From Girardinichthys multiradiatus (Eukaryota; Chordata; Actinopteri; Cyprinodontiformes; Goodeidae), in NCBI RefSeq assembly GCF_021462225.1, contig NC_061805.1, positions 31,947,958-32,011,957 on the forward strand: a stretch of DNA of 64,000 nt, in the 5' to 3' direction. Every line of letters starts with the position of its first letter. Within the stretch, counting starts at the first letter, position 1. Positions 1 to 9,511 of this stretch are shown one piece after another. Under the pieces are notes generated by a model. The model was not told where the DNA came from. It made no database searches and worked only from the letters and a program-made list of their open reading frames with translations. The translations under genes and the position numbers were made by a program.

Positions 1-2282
1 TCAAAGAGTTTCAAAGTGTGCTATTTCTATCTATCAGGAAAGCTCTTTATTTTGACACATTTTCTGAGCGGAAGAGAGATATTGAAATCAACAATCAGAG
101 GAGTAGTTTTCGTCTGGCTTGTATTTCTGAAATTCACACTGCATGCTTGCTGCGTCCTTGCTACGTTGTGTTCCTTTTCCATTGTCTTTTTATGCAGTTT
201 TAATCTGCAAGACTGGGGACTCAAGGCATGTAAAGAGAAACAATAGATTTCTTTGTGAGAAGAGAATGGGCTGTCTCAGCTCTCGTTCTGTCTTTGCTTC
301 ATTTTATGGAGTGTGGGAGTTTGTGTCCTGAGGTTCTGGGATGTGGAAGGACTTTTGTGGAAACGCTAGGCTGATTACATTGTCTGGCCTGGCCTTGCCC
401 TGGTTGGCCCAGGTGCTTCTAAAACAAACATGAGGCTGGGTTCAGCACCTCATTAGCCACCAGGAAGCATGTCTTTCCTTTTAGTGCCACAGCTACGCCA
501 AGTGCAACACTGAAAGAAGCCATAAAATTGCACCTGCAGTGCACATATCCCCCTTAAACAGCTTCATTTGACATAACTGCAGATGCCGTAATCCACTGCA
601 GGAATTTCCGAGAGATCATTATCACACAGAAAAATAAACATTTTACATAAACTTACAAAGCAACAACAGTGAGAGTGATTATTTAAGTTTGAAAAACATT
701 GCACATGGTTCCGCGTTAATTCAGACTGTTCCAATTATCCCTCCTGCCTTCACCATTTTTCTCATGATTTCACTATTTTAAGTTGTGGGCATTTCTCAGC
801 GGATTACATGTGTTCACAGACTCAAACAATCTACAACTTGCAATTGAAATGTTATGGCATGAGCTCGGCATGTCCCTTCTTACATGTTTCAATAACAATA
901 TAAACTCTTGCACTGAGATGAGGAGAACACACATTCGTTCTCTCCTCCCCTCCTTTCTCGTCCGTCCCACACGTCAGTTCACATAAGGGAAAGCTGCAGA
1001 GACAAAGGGAAGTGTGTATGTGTGTACATGTGCATCCCGCAGAGCCTCCCCGCAGAGCCCAGCTCATGTAGACGGCTGTTTTCAATTACAAAAGAGGGGG
1101 GATCTAGGCCAGAAATAAAGGTCTTACTCCTCCTTACTAGCATTTTCTTCAGAAGTAAAGAACATTTAAGATCAGCTCCCCCAGACAAGATGTTTTTGTA
1201 TAAGGACTTGCTTTGACACAAAAAAAACACTGCCTCCTGCTCAGTTCTGCAAAAGCAAGACTCGTGTTTTTATCTACACCTCATGTTATGGTATCAGCGA
1301 ACAGCGAAGTCTACAATATATGTGCACACATACAGAGGATGATGGGAATCCATTGCTCGGCTAGCCATTAACAACATCATTGTACTGTATCAGCTCTCAC
1401 TGACTAATTGTCCCAGCTCGAGTGGTCGAACAAATGTGATAATGTGTTTGACCTGTTCAGGCCCCAGTTACACTAGTGTCCAATCAACAACTGAGCCAAA
1501 GCTTTTCATTAGAGATACCCCTGCAATGCGTGCAGCAAGCCAGAGACTGTACCTTTTCGTATCGCACATGCACACAGCTCAGTGATTAAATTGCACTTCC
1601 CGGCATGATCTTTGCTTCTGACTGAATCTTGGAGAGAAACAAGCAAGATGTAAGTGTACCAAGTTATCTTTTCCACTTTCAAAATCACTATGTGTAGTTA
1701 AGAAAATATAACAGATGACCCAAGGGACCACCGGAGCAAATGGATTAATAGTCCTTAATAGTAATTAATATTCAAAGAACTGTGTGAAATATAAATAAAG
1801 CAAGTGGCGCAATAAAAAATAGAATTTCTGATTGCAGAACATTGTTAAAATGTGTTCTGCAAGGAACAAATCAGATTCTCACAAATTTTAGATAAAGATC
1901 ACACTAAACTTCAAAATGCAAGAAGGAATACAGCAAGGTTTACTTGAGGATGTTTCCAAATGGAGATCCACCCACCTGTAGCAAATTAGATTCCTCAAGA
2001 AGTGTCATTAAACTATTATATTCGCCCTGATCATGCATATGGTATCATCTCCAAACTTCTAGTGGAAGCAGAAGATTTTGTTATCTTTAAAAACACAGAG
2101 ACCTTGGGCTGATCCAAGCTGAAGGCCAAGATTTCTGTGTGTCCTGTACAACAGCTGTATTTTTTCTAGCTGAAAAATCTGAACCATTGAATTATCTTAT
2201 GACTGCGATGGCTGTAGCCTAACTATTCATAATGCTTATGTCGAATCAATGAGGTGTTATATTTACGTGGAACTGCTCCATG
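1..2282. other. Non-coding stretch, no gene recognised
   Basis: I see no convincing exon, RNA gene or mobile element here. Open frames are under 90 codons, overlap on both strands and show no familiar motif. The sequence is A/T-rich with scattered T and A runs. It could be intergenic or intronic. Confidence 0.5.
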
Positions 2283-2905
2283 AATGATGGAATCTTTTTG
2301 TAATAATAATAATAATAATAATAATACATTTTATTTGAAGGTGCCTTTCAAGTCACTCAAGGACACCGAGCAAAAAAGACAAGTATCAAGGATTTGATTT
2401 AGGACCATAGTGCAGACAGCGATGAGGGAGTGAGTTGAACGATTATTTATTGAGTGTAACAGAATTGATGAACAGGGAGTACAGGGAAGTGACAGAAAAA
2501 AATATCTAAATCAAGTAAACAATAATAGTAACTAAAGAACATGGAGGAAACAGATCTATAAGGAAAATATAAAAAAAAAAACACAGGAAACCAAGAAAGT
2601 AATCTAACCACAAGAATAAATTGTGAACCCAATCCAAATATGTTGAATAACACAGGGAAGTGCAGGAAAACCAACAAAGAACCAAAACATATTACAGACA
2701 GATCCTGAAAATAGAAAAAGTAAAAAGTATAAAATATAAAACAATATAAGATCAAAAATAAATAAATAAAAGCAAAACAATAACTGCCACAGTGGCAGCA
2801 AAACTGATGTACGAGATTACAAAGAGTAAGCAAGTTTAAACAGGTGGGTTTTGAGTTGAGTTTTAAATAAGGACAGAGTCAAAATCATGAGAGAAAGCTC
2901 TGGAC
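2283..2905 (-). mobile_element. 3' end of a LINE (CR1/L2-like), minus strand, with (TTA)n tail
   Basis: Read on the minus strand, the right end (about 2905 to 2815) resembles the last residues of a CR1/L2-group ORF2, with a short motif like KTQLKTHLFKLAYSL. An A/T-rich 3' untranslated part follows, then a stretch on lesser and a terminal microsatellite, (TAA)n on the plus strand at 2301-2326, preceded by an AATAAA-like signal. That order (ORF2 end, UTR, polyadenylation-like signal, simple-repeat tail) is what a 5'-truncated LINE leaves. The 128-codon minus-strand open frame here (2447-2833) is very rich in Phe and Leu and is probably a by-product of the A-rich plus strand. Confidence 0.5.
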
Positions 2906-3518
2906 CCCTGTATCAATATTACTTTGACAGTTTTTTTTGTTTGAATGTATGTTAAAAGTGCTATTTTTGTTGCTAAATGATCTAAGAGGATTTTCTAAGG
3001 CCTTGCGGAAAAAACCTCTCCTTTTTTGTAGGTTAGTGATTGGTGTCACTCAAGGGTTAATATTAGCTTTGCTAGCGCACCATCTTGAATTTTGTCCGTA
3101 TATCACCACATATCATTGGCAACTTTTGAGGTGGCCACCTCCAAAACAAATAAAAAAAACACTGGAGTGCTCAGGACCAGACCAGTTATTTACAACAATC
3201 CAAGCTCCAGACAATGACTTATGCTGCATTTTCTGCATGTTCAGAGGTTGCAAGACTAAATATGCGAGACAACAAACTGACAGAAGTGCAGATTTACAGT
3301 TAATGACAGAAGCTATCATCACTTTTTATGTGGAGACAGCCTTGTTTGATTTTTTGGTCAGAGCTGCGAATTTGTGTTGTTTTTTTATGGGTTGGTCAAG
3401 TTGAATTTTCAGACTTAGAACTGTGATGTCCTATGGTTATGTTGTGTGGTCAGCTACACCAGCAGTTCCTAGCTACATGACTCCAGGACTAGTAATAGAC
3501 TTTGAGTTACGATCAAAC
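2906..3518. other. Unassigned sequence before the LTR element
   Basis: A 155-codon open frame on the plus strand (2937-3404) has no motif that I recognise and no splice context that I can defend. I treat it as chance. The stretch ends at the 5' LTR. The bases just before the LTR do not repeat cleanly after the 3' LTR. Confidence 0.4.
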
Positions 3519-4105
3519 TGTCATGGAGTGACATTTTTGGACTTTATGGTTTCTTTTGCTAGTCCTTAGATCTTAGGTTGTTGTGCTACCTCCAGTTCTC
3601 AGTTTCCTTTAGTTCATGTTTATTCTTGATTCTGTTTTATCTTGGTCTGTAGTTTTCGTTTAGGTCTGTTTCACTGTTTTGTTAATCAGTCCCTTTCCTC
3701 ATGTCTTAGTCTTAATAGGTTCACCTGCTCCCTCTGTCTCCCTGCGTCCATGTCACACCTGTTCCCTGTTTCTTTGATTACCTGCCTTTTGTTCCCCTCT
3801 TTGTGCTCTGTGTATATTAGTAGTTCTGTTTGCTTAGTTCCTCGCTGGTTCGTTCTGTTACTACCCCGTTCCCTACCATGTCTATGCTTTGTCTATGCTT
3901 CGTTTGGACACTATGCTACGTTTTTGCTACGTTTTTGCCTTAAGTGACCTGCAGAGTTCATGTAAGTTTTGGACTGTACTTATGATTCATCCCTGCAGTG
4001 TTTTTGTTACGTTTTGGATATTTTTTGAATAAACAAGGAAGTACTAAGATGTGGCTACCGAGCTCTTGTCTGCGCTTTGGTCCGACCCACAGTCCTCCCC
4101 CGACA
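3519..4105 (+). repeat. 5' LTR (587 bp)
   Basis: Direct repeat of 6747-7333 with the same length and only three substitutions seen by eye (near 3715, 3808 and 3907). It begins TGTC and ends GACA, an inverted terminal tetranucleotide as in typical LTRs. It is strongly C/T-rich in the middle. A TATA-like TGTATATTA lies near 3809 and a polyadenylation signal AATAAA at 4028-4033, consistent with a U3-R-U5 layout. Confidence 0.9.
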
Positions 4106-4123
4106 TTACGAACCAGCCCTCAG

Positions 4124-6790
4124 ATGGACCAAGCAGACAATGAGAGGATTACTTTGTTTGAGTACTTCCGACGTGCCGCGGAGAAGAGCGCACGTCAGGC
4201 TGCAGAGGAGAGAGAGCAGCGGTCACCGTTTTGGGGCACAAGACTGGCTAGGTCTCTTCCGGGTACCGGTCCGCTGCGCCACAGACCCTCTCCTCATCCC
4301 CGGAGTAAGTCACTGGCTCCAGTCTGCTTTTCCTCCTCGTTTTCGGAGCCAGAGTTGCCTGCAACGCACTCTCCCAGTTCGAAGCCTGCCACACCTCGTC
4401 GGAGATGTCGCCGGCGCCGCAAGCAGTCCGCAGCAGCAGCAGCAGCAGCGCCTGAGCTCGTCACGTCCACAGCTGCAGCAACAGCAACGCCTGAGCTCGT
4501 CACGTCCACAGCTGCAGCAACAGCAGCGCCTGAGCTCGTCACGGCCGCAGCAGCAGCGCCTGAGCTCGTCACGTCCACAGCTGCAGCAACAGCAACGCCT
4601 GAGCTCGTCACGTCCACAGCTTCAGTAGCAGCAGCGCCTGAGCTCGTCACGTCCACAGCTTCAGTAGCAGCAGCGCCTGAGCTCGTCACGTCCACAGCTT
4701 CAGTAGCAGCAGCACCTGAGCTCGTCATGCCCTCTGCTGGTCTCCGGTCGTCCGTACGACCTCCTGCTCCGCCATGGGTTCAGGCCGGGTTGCAGGAGAT
4801 CAAAAAGGAACTTATGAAGTCACGTTGCCTAGAGTGTGTTCCTCACTTGACTATCAATCCTCAGGATCTGGTTGACGTGCACACTATCTTACTAGATGAG
4901 TTTCCTGCAGAGGGATGGCTAGACGCTCCAGCTCCACTCTCCGCTGGAGGTCCCTTCGATCCTCTTCTCGTGGCCGTTAAGGCAGCCATGCCTCTGGACT
5001 CACAGCATGCAGCTAAGCCTACAGAGCCTCAGCCGGCCGCCGCCGGGTCTACAGATCCTCAGCCGGCCGCCGCCGGGTCTACAGAGCCTCAGCCGGCCGC
5101 CGCCGGGTCTACAGAGCCTCAGCCGGCCGCCGCCGGGTCTACAGAGCCTCGTCATGACACGGAGGAGCCCGTGGGCGGGCTGCCTCCATTCCCACACCAT
5201 GCTTCGGTGGAGCCCATGGATGGGCTGTCTCCAAGACCTGGTCCTGAGCACCTGCTCAGTTTCCTCTGGGGGGTGTTACTGGAGATACGGACTGACTCTT
5301 TGCCTGACTCTTTGCCTGACTCTTTGCCTGACTCTTTGCCTGACTCTTTGCCTGACTCTTTGCCTGACTCTTTGCCTGACTCTTTGCCTGACTCTTTGCC
5401 GCCTGGGTCCAAGTTGGACGCCAGGGCCAAGTCTTCTGGGTTTCTGCCTGACTCTTTGCAGCCTGGGTCCAAGTTGGACGCCAGGGCCAAGTCTTCTGGG
5501 TTTCTGCCTGACTCTTTGCAGCCTGGGTCCAAGTTGGACGCCAGGGCCAAGTCTTCTGGGTTTCTGCCTGACTCTTTGCAGCCTGGGTCCAAGTTGGACG
5601 CCAGGGCCAAGTCTTCTGGGTTTCTGCCTGACTCCTCGCTTCGTGGGTTTGCCTGGCATCTCCGCTGTCGGACTCCAGGCAGACTGCATCCTCGCCGCAG
5701 ACCTCCGAGGCGCCTGCATCCTCGCCGCAGACCTCCGAGGCGCCTGCATCCTCGCCGCAGGCCTCCGGATCATCAGCCACTTCGCTGGCTGCTTCGTCGG
5801 AGGCGGCTTCCGGATCATCAGCCACTTCGCTGGCTGCTTCGTCGGAGGCGGCTTCCGGATCATCAGCCACTTCGCTGGCTGCTTCGTCGGAGGCGGCTTC
5901 CGGATCATCAGCCACTTCGCTGGCTGCTTCGTCGGAGGCGGCTTCCGGATCATCAGCCACTTCGCTGGCTGCTTCGTCGGAGGCGGCTTCCGGATCATCA
6001 GCCACTTCGCTGGCTGCTTCGTCGGAGGCGGCTTCCGGATCATCAGCCACTTCGCTGGCTGCTTCGTCGGAGGCGGCTTCCGGATCATCAGCCACTTCGC
6101 TGGCTGCTTCGTCGGAGGCGGCTTCCGGATCATCAGCCACTTCGCTGGCTGCTTCGTCGGAGGCGGCTTCCGGATCATCAGCCACTTCGCTGGCTGCTTC
6201 GTCGGAGGCGGCTTCCGGATCATCAGCCACTTCGCTGGCTGCTTCGTCGGAGGCGGCTTCCGGATCATCAGCCACTTCGCTGGCTGCTTCGTCGCAGGCG
6301 GCCTCCGGATCATCAGCCACTTCGCTGGCTGCTTCTTCGCAGGCGGCCTCCGGATCATCAACCAATCGCTGGCTGCTTCGTCGCAGGCGGCCTCCGGATC
6401 ATCAACCACTTCGCTGGCTACGTCGTCACTGCCGGCCTCTGGATCATCAACCACTTCGATGGCTACGTCATCGCGGGCCCCCTGATCATCGGCCTCCTGG
6501 ATTTTTTTAGGCTCCCCTGGAGATTATGGACTTTGGTTTTGTTGTTTTGTTTATTGGGAGTTATTTTTGTTTTGGACTCTGTCCCTCCTCCCAAGGCCCC
6601 CCTCTGCCCACCCTGTTTCGGTGGTTTGTGTTTTGGACTCTTGCCCTCCTTCCGGGGCCCCCTCCGCCCGCCCTGGTTGGGTTGTTTTGAACTATTGTTT
6701 TGGTCTTCAAGTGGTTGTCTGGAATCCGACCTTGAAGGGGGGGTAATGTCATGGAGTGACATTTTTGGACTTTATGGTTTCTTTTGCTAG
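4124..6790 (+). CDS. Gag-position repeat protein of the LTR element; function unknown
   Basis: Open frame of about 888 codons from ATG 4124, chosen because it is the first ATG after the 5' LTR. It is followed by a hydrophilic stretch rich in Arg and Glu (residues about 1-50, beginning MDQADNERITLFEYF). A Ser/Pro region follows, then PELVTS-type repeats, a unique segment (about 4730-5020) containing LTINPQDLVDVHTILLDEF, QPAAAGSTEP repeats, DSLP repeats, a 20-residue unit repeated four times, and Arg-rich repeats. I see no zinc knuckle and no enzyme motif. The frame runs about 40 bases into the 3' LTR, so its real end is doubtful. In the 45-bp repeat block the Ser/Ala-rich reading in frame 1 looks more protein-like than the Arg-rich reading in this frame, and a 1-base deletion near 6360 moves it to frame 3, where it stops at 6483-6485. 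The last third has probably shifted frame. No function can be assigned. Confidence 0.5.
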   Translation: MDQADNERITLFEYFRRAAEKSARQAAEEREQRSPFWGTRLARSLPGTGPLRHRPSPHPRSKSLAPVCFSSSFSEPELPATHSPSSKPATPRRRCRRRRKQSAAAAAAAPELVTSTAAATATPELVTSTAAATAAPELVTAAAAAPELVTSTAAATATPELVTSTASVAAAPELVTSTASVAAAPELVTSTASVAAAPELVMPSAGLRSSVRPPAPPWVQAGLQEIKKELMKSRCLECVPHLTINPQDLVDVHTILLDEFPAEGWLDAPAPLSAGGPFDPLLVAVKAAMPLDSQHAAKPTEPQPAAAGSTDPQPAAAGSTEPQPAAAGSTEPQPAAAGSTEPRHDTEEPVGGLPPFPHHASVEPMDGLSPRPGPEHLLSFLWGVLLEIRTDSLPDSLPDSLPDSLPDSLPDSLPDSLPDSLPDSLPPGSKLDARAKSSGFLPDSLQPGSKLDARAKSSGFLPDSLQPGSKLDARAKSSGFLPDSLQPGSKLDARAKSSGFLPDSSLRGFAWHLRCRTPGRLHPRRRPPRRLHPRRRPPRRLHPRRRPPDHQPLRWLLRRRRLPDHQPLRWLLRRRRLPDHQPLRWLLRRRRLPDHQPLRWLLRRRRLPDHQPLRWLLRRRRLPDHQPLRWLLRRRRLPDHQPLRWLLRRRRLPDHQPLRWLLRRRRLPDHQPLRWLLRRRRLPDHQPLRWLLRRRRLPDHQPLRWLLRRRRLPDHQPLRWLLRRRRPPDHQPLRWLLLRRRPPDHQPIAGCFVAGGLRIINHFAGYVVTAGLWIINHFDGYVIAGPLIIGLLDFFRLPWRLWTLVLLFCLLGVIFVLDSVPPPKAPLCPPCFGGLCFGLLPSFRGPLRPPWLGCFELLFWSSSGCLESDLEGGVMSWSDIFGLYGFFC
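4450..4728 (+). repeat. 39-bp tandem repeat, about 8 copies
   Basis: The unit encodes PELVTSTAAATAT and close variants (PELVTSTASVAAA). The motif PELV recurs eight times, one copy is shortened and the last is partial. All copies keep the reading frame that starts at ATG 4124. The DNA is rich in CAG/GCA triplets, which also gives a Gln-rich shadow in another frame. Confidence 0.85.
5029..5150 (+). repeat. 30-bp tandem repeat, 4 copies
   Basis: The unit encodes QPAAAGSTEP, repeated four times with one E-to-D change. It is in the same frame as the upstream repeats. GC-rich core CCGGCCGCCGCCGGG. Confidence 0.9.
5293..5400 (+). repeat. 12-bp tandem repeat, 9 copies (DSLP)
   Basis: Nine perfect head-to-tail copies of GACTCTTTGCCT (the last ends CCG), each encoding DSLP. 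The same tetrapeptide also closes each 60-bp unit that follows, so the 12-bp array probably arose from within the larger unit or seeded it. Confidence 0.95.
5401..5640 (+). repeat. 60-bp tandem repeat, 4 copies
   Basis: Four virtually identical 60-bp units encode PGSKLDARAKSSGFLPDSLQ. The fourth changes only near its end (LPDSS). Such near-perfect identity implies very recent amplification or homogenisation. Confidence 0.95.
5684..5763 (+). repeat. 30-bp tandem repeat, about 3 copies
   Basis: The unit CTGCATCCTCGCCGCAGACC plus TCCGAGGCGC is repeated nearly three times and leads directly into the 45-bp array. In frame 2 it reads as Arg/Pro-rich, in frame 1 as ASSPQTSEAP. The second reading looks more like ordinary protein. 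Confidence 0.85.
5766..6470 (+). repeat. 45-bp tandem repeat, 16 copies
   Basis: Units start CGGATCATCA at 5766 and then every 45 bases to 6351, with further starts at 6395 and 6440. The one 44-base step reflects a single-base deletion near 6360. The first dozen units are essentially identical, the last four diverge. The array lacks stop codons in at least four of the six frames. This produces long open frames on both strands (for example 5256-6365 and 5276-6454, minus) that should not be read as genes. In frame 1 the unit reads ASGSSATSLAASSEA. Confidence 0.95.
6734..6743 (+). other. Polypurine tract of the LTR element
   Basis: GAAGGGGGGG lies three bases upstream of the 3' LTR, the usual place for plus-strand priming in LTR elements. 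Confidence 0.75.
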
Positions 6791-7333
6791 TCCTTAGATC
6801 TTAGGTTGTTGTGCTACCTCCAGTTCTCAGTTTCCTTTAGTTCATGTTTATTCTTGATTCTGTTTTATCTTGGTCTGTAGTTTTCGTTTAGGTCTGTTTC
6901 ACTGTTTTGTTAATCAGTCCCTTTCCTCATGTCTTAGTCTTATTAGGTTCACCTGCTCCCTCTGTCTCCCTGCGTCCATGTCACACCTGTTCCCTGTTTC
7001 TTTGATTACCTGCCTTTTGTTCCCCTCTTTGTGCTCTATGTATATTAGTAGTTCTGTTTGCTTAGTTCCTCGCTGGTTCGTTCTGTTACTACCCCGTTCC
7101 CTACCATGTCTATGCTTTGTCTATGCTTCGTTTGGAGACTATGCTACGTTTTTGCTACGTTTTTGCCTTAAGTGACCTGCAGAGTTCATGTAAGTTTTGG
7201 ACTGTACTTATGATTCATCCCTGCAGTGTTTTTGTTACGTTTTGGATATTTTTTGAATAAACAAGGAAGTACTAAGATGTGGCTACCGAGCTCTTGTCTG
7301 CGCTTTGGTCCGACCCACAGTCCTCCCCCGACA
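6747..7333 (+). repeat. 3' LTR (587 bp)
   Basis: Same length as the 5' LTR and identical except for three substitutions that I could find. The AATAAA polyadenylation signal is at 7256-7261. It ends GACA, after which the flanking sequence departs from that following the 5' LTR. Confidence 0.9.
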
Positions 7334-7933
7334 TTAACAACTAAAATGTGTATTTATTTTGGCGGTACTGATGAGTGAAATGTGTGAGTTGTTTTTTTTT
7401 TTTTTTGAAAAACCTATAAGTGTCTTTGTGTTTCTGCTGGTGCTCTTGTGATGTAATAAGTAGAAGGCCCAATGCAATGCATCTTTGTTGTGGTTGTAAA
7501 CTCAACTTAAGTCCGACAGTTATCGTTTTCATTTCGATTATTTTGCTAAACAGTAGGTTGAAGTACGATTTGCTGATAAAATAATAACATTGCAATAACA
7601 GTGTGTTTATTCTAGAGAATGTAAAACCCTTTTTAGCTCCTTTGGTCTTTTCAGCTGTTAAAAGCTCAAAAGCATAAAACAAGCACCTTTGCCATCATAT
7701 TCTATGTTCCTATTATCTGCTAAATCTCTTTCTCTTAGCCTAAACAAATGTAGATATGTTTCAACAGAGCTTCTTAGATCTCTAGTTTTTCTCTTACTTA
7801 TTTTTAAGCACCTCAATGATCTGGAAGATATAGCTTTCTTTACTCAGTAACAAGTTTCACTCTAAAGAGTGTGTCCTCTGATCAGATGGTTGACTCTTCA
7901 GCTCTTAGTTGGTAGATTAGGTTTCTTTATATA

Positions 7934-8204
7934 CAGTACAGACCAAACGTTTGGACACACCTTCTCATTCAAAGAGTTTTCTTTATTTTCATGACTATGA
8001 ATATTGTAGCTTCACACTGAAGGCATCAAAACTATGAATTAACACATGTGGAATTATATACTGAACAAAAAAGTGTGAAACAACTGAAAATATGTCTTAT
8101 ATTCTAGGTTCTTCAAAGTAGCCACCTTTTGCTTTGATTACTGCTCCACACACTCTTGGCATTCTGTTGATGAGCTTCAAGAGGTAGTCACCTGAAATAG
8201 TTTT
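7934..8204. repeat. Left inverted terminal repeat (271 bp)
   Basis: Matches the reverse complement of 9239-9509 with about five differences. Its inner 108 bp (8097-8204) are the 3' end of the transposase reading frame. Confidence 0.9.
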
Positions 8205-9106
8205 CCAACAGTCTTGAAGGAGTTCCCAGAGATGCTTAGCACTTGTTGGCCCTTTTGCCTTCACTCTGCGGTCCAGCTCACCCAAACCATCTCGATTGGG
8301 TTCAGGTCTGGTGACTGTGGAGGCCAGGTCATCTGGCGCAGCACCCCATCACTCTCCTTCTTGGTCAAATAGCCCTTACACAGCCTGGAGGTGTGTTTGG
8401 GGTCATTGTCCTGTTGAAAAATAAATGATGGTCCAACTAAACGCAAACCGGAAGATGCTGTGGTAGCCATGCTGGTTCAGTATGCCTTCAATTTTGAATA
8501 AATCCCCAACAGTGACACCAGCAAAGCACCCCCACAACATCACACCTCCTCCTCCATGCTTCACGGTGGAAACCAGGCATGTAGAGTCCATCCGTTCACC
8601 TCTTCTGCGCCGCACAAAGACACAAACTTGGACTCATCAGACCAAAGCACAGATTTCCACTGGTCTAATGTCCATTCCTTGTGTTCTTTAGCCCAAACAA
8701 GTCTCTTCTGCTTGTTGCCTGTCCTCAGCAGTGGTTTCCTAGCAGCTATTTTACCATGAAGGCCTGATTCACAGAGTCTCCTCTTAACAGTTGTTCTAGA
8801 GATGTGTCTGCTGCTAGAACTCTGTGTGGCATTGACCTGTTCTCTAATCTGAGCTGCTGTTAACCTGCGATTTCTGAGGCTGGTGACTCGGATGAACTTA
8901 TCGTCCGCAGCAGAGGTGACTCTTGGTCTTCCTTTCCTGGGGCTCTCCCCATGTGAGCCAGTTTCTTTGTAGCGCTTGATGGTTTTTGCAACTGCACTTG
9001 GGGACACTTTCAAAGTTTTCCCAATTGTTCGGACTGACTGACCTTCATTTCTTAAAGTAATGATGGCCACTCGAGTTTATTTACTTAGCTGCTTTTTTCT
9101 TGCCAT
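8097..9106 (-). pseudogene. Tc1-like transposase pseudogene
   Basis: DNA transposase of the Tc1/mariner superfamily (cut-and-paste, TA target). The likely start is the ATG at 9104-9106 (MARKKQLSK), followed by a stop codon and then an open frame to about 8600. Visible parts in order are: a helix-turn-helix DNA-binding region (RNEGQSVRTIGKTLKVSPSA), the motif LWSDESKF with the first catalytic Asp, VKHGGGGVMLWGCF, FQQDNDPKHT with the second Asp, SPDLNPIEMVW with the Glu, and a C-terminus ending KGGYFEEPRI. The pieces lie in alternating frames, requiring three frameshifts (near 8600, 8470 and 8280) plus the early stop. All DDE landmarks survive, so the damage looks fairly recent, but no functional protein can be made. 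Confidence 0.9.
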
Positions 9107-9238
9107 AATACAAATTCTAACAGTCTATTCAGTAGTGTACTGTATCCACCTCCTGCACAACACAACTGATGGTCCCAACCCCATTTATAAGGCTTGAAAT
9201 CCCACTTATTAAACCTGACAGGGCACACCTGTGAAGTG

Positions 9239-9509
9239 AAAACCATTTCAGGTGACTACCTCTTGAAGCTCATCAACAGAATACCAAGAGTGTGTGGAGC
9301 AGTAATCAAATCAAAAGGTGGCTACTTTGAAGAACCTAGAATATAAGACATATTTTCAGTTGTTTCACACTTTTTTGTTCAGTATATAATTCCACATGTG
9401 TTAATTTATAGTTTTGATGCCTTCAGTGTGAAGCTACAATATTCATAGTCATGAAAATAAAGAAAACTCTTTGAATGAGAAGGTGTGTCCAAACTTTTGG
9501 TCTGTACTG
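9239..9509. repeat. Right inverted terminal repeat (271 bp)
   Basis: Inverted copy of 7934-8204. Its inner part (9239-9346, plus strand) repeats the last codons of the transposase, so a second copy of the gene's 3' end sits upstream of the gene's own start. Confidence 0.9.
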
Positions 9510-9511
9510 TA

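Larger units (their letters stand above)
3519..7333 (+). mobile_element. Complete non-autonomous LTR retrotransposon (Ty3/gypsy-like) with a repeat-filled interior
   Basis: Two direct repeats of 587 bp (3519-4105 and 6747-7333) both start TGTC and end GACA. They flank a 2641-bp interior with a purine tract just before the 3' LTR (6734-6743). The interior begins with a gag-position open frame, ATG at 4124, only 18 bases after the 5' LTR. I see no protease, reverse transcriptase, RNase H or integrase motif in any frame, so the element would depend on enzymes from a partner element. Assignment to the Ty3/gypsy side rests on the short leader and the look of the LTR and is inference. A primer-binding site starting with TGG is not visible directly after the LTR, and no clean target-site duplication is seen. 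The three LTR differences point to recent insertion. Confidence 0.85.
7934..9509 (-). mobile_element. Full-length Tc1-like transposon, 1576 bp, TA-flanked, inactive
   Basis: The ends are inverted copies starting CAGTACAGACC. Each end is flanked by TA (7932-7933 and 9510-9511), the Tc1/mariner target duplication. The single gene is on the minus strand and encodes a Tc1-family DDE transposase broken by frameshifts. The inverted repeats are 271 bp each, long for the family, and about 98 percent identical by eye. Confidence 0.95.

Noticed and set aside
2447..2833. 128-codon minus-strand open frame rich in Phe and Leu
   Set aside because: It derives from an A-rich plus strand in the LINE 3' region. 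It resembles a membrane protein only by composition.
3642..3947. 101-codon open frame repeated at 6870-7175
   Set aside because: Both copies lie within the LTRs, so the duplication reflects the LTR pair. Its C/T-rich DNA yields Ser/Leu/Cys-rich chance protein.
4450..6470. Tandem repeats considered as a CRISPR array
   Set aside because: Units are directly adjacent with no unique spacers, and the host is a vertebrate.
5007..6485. Long plus-strand open frame in frame 3 and two long minus-strand open frames (5256-6365, 5276-6454)
   Set aside because: They exist because the 45-bp and 60-bp units lack stop codons in most frames. Their products are pure tandem repeats without an independent start context.
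3514..7338. Target-site duplication of the LTR element
   Set aside because: The five bases before the 5' LTR (CAAAC) and after the 3' LTR (TTAAC) do not match well enough to claim one.
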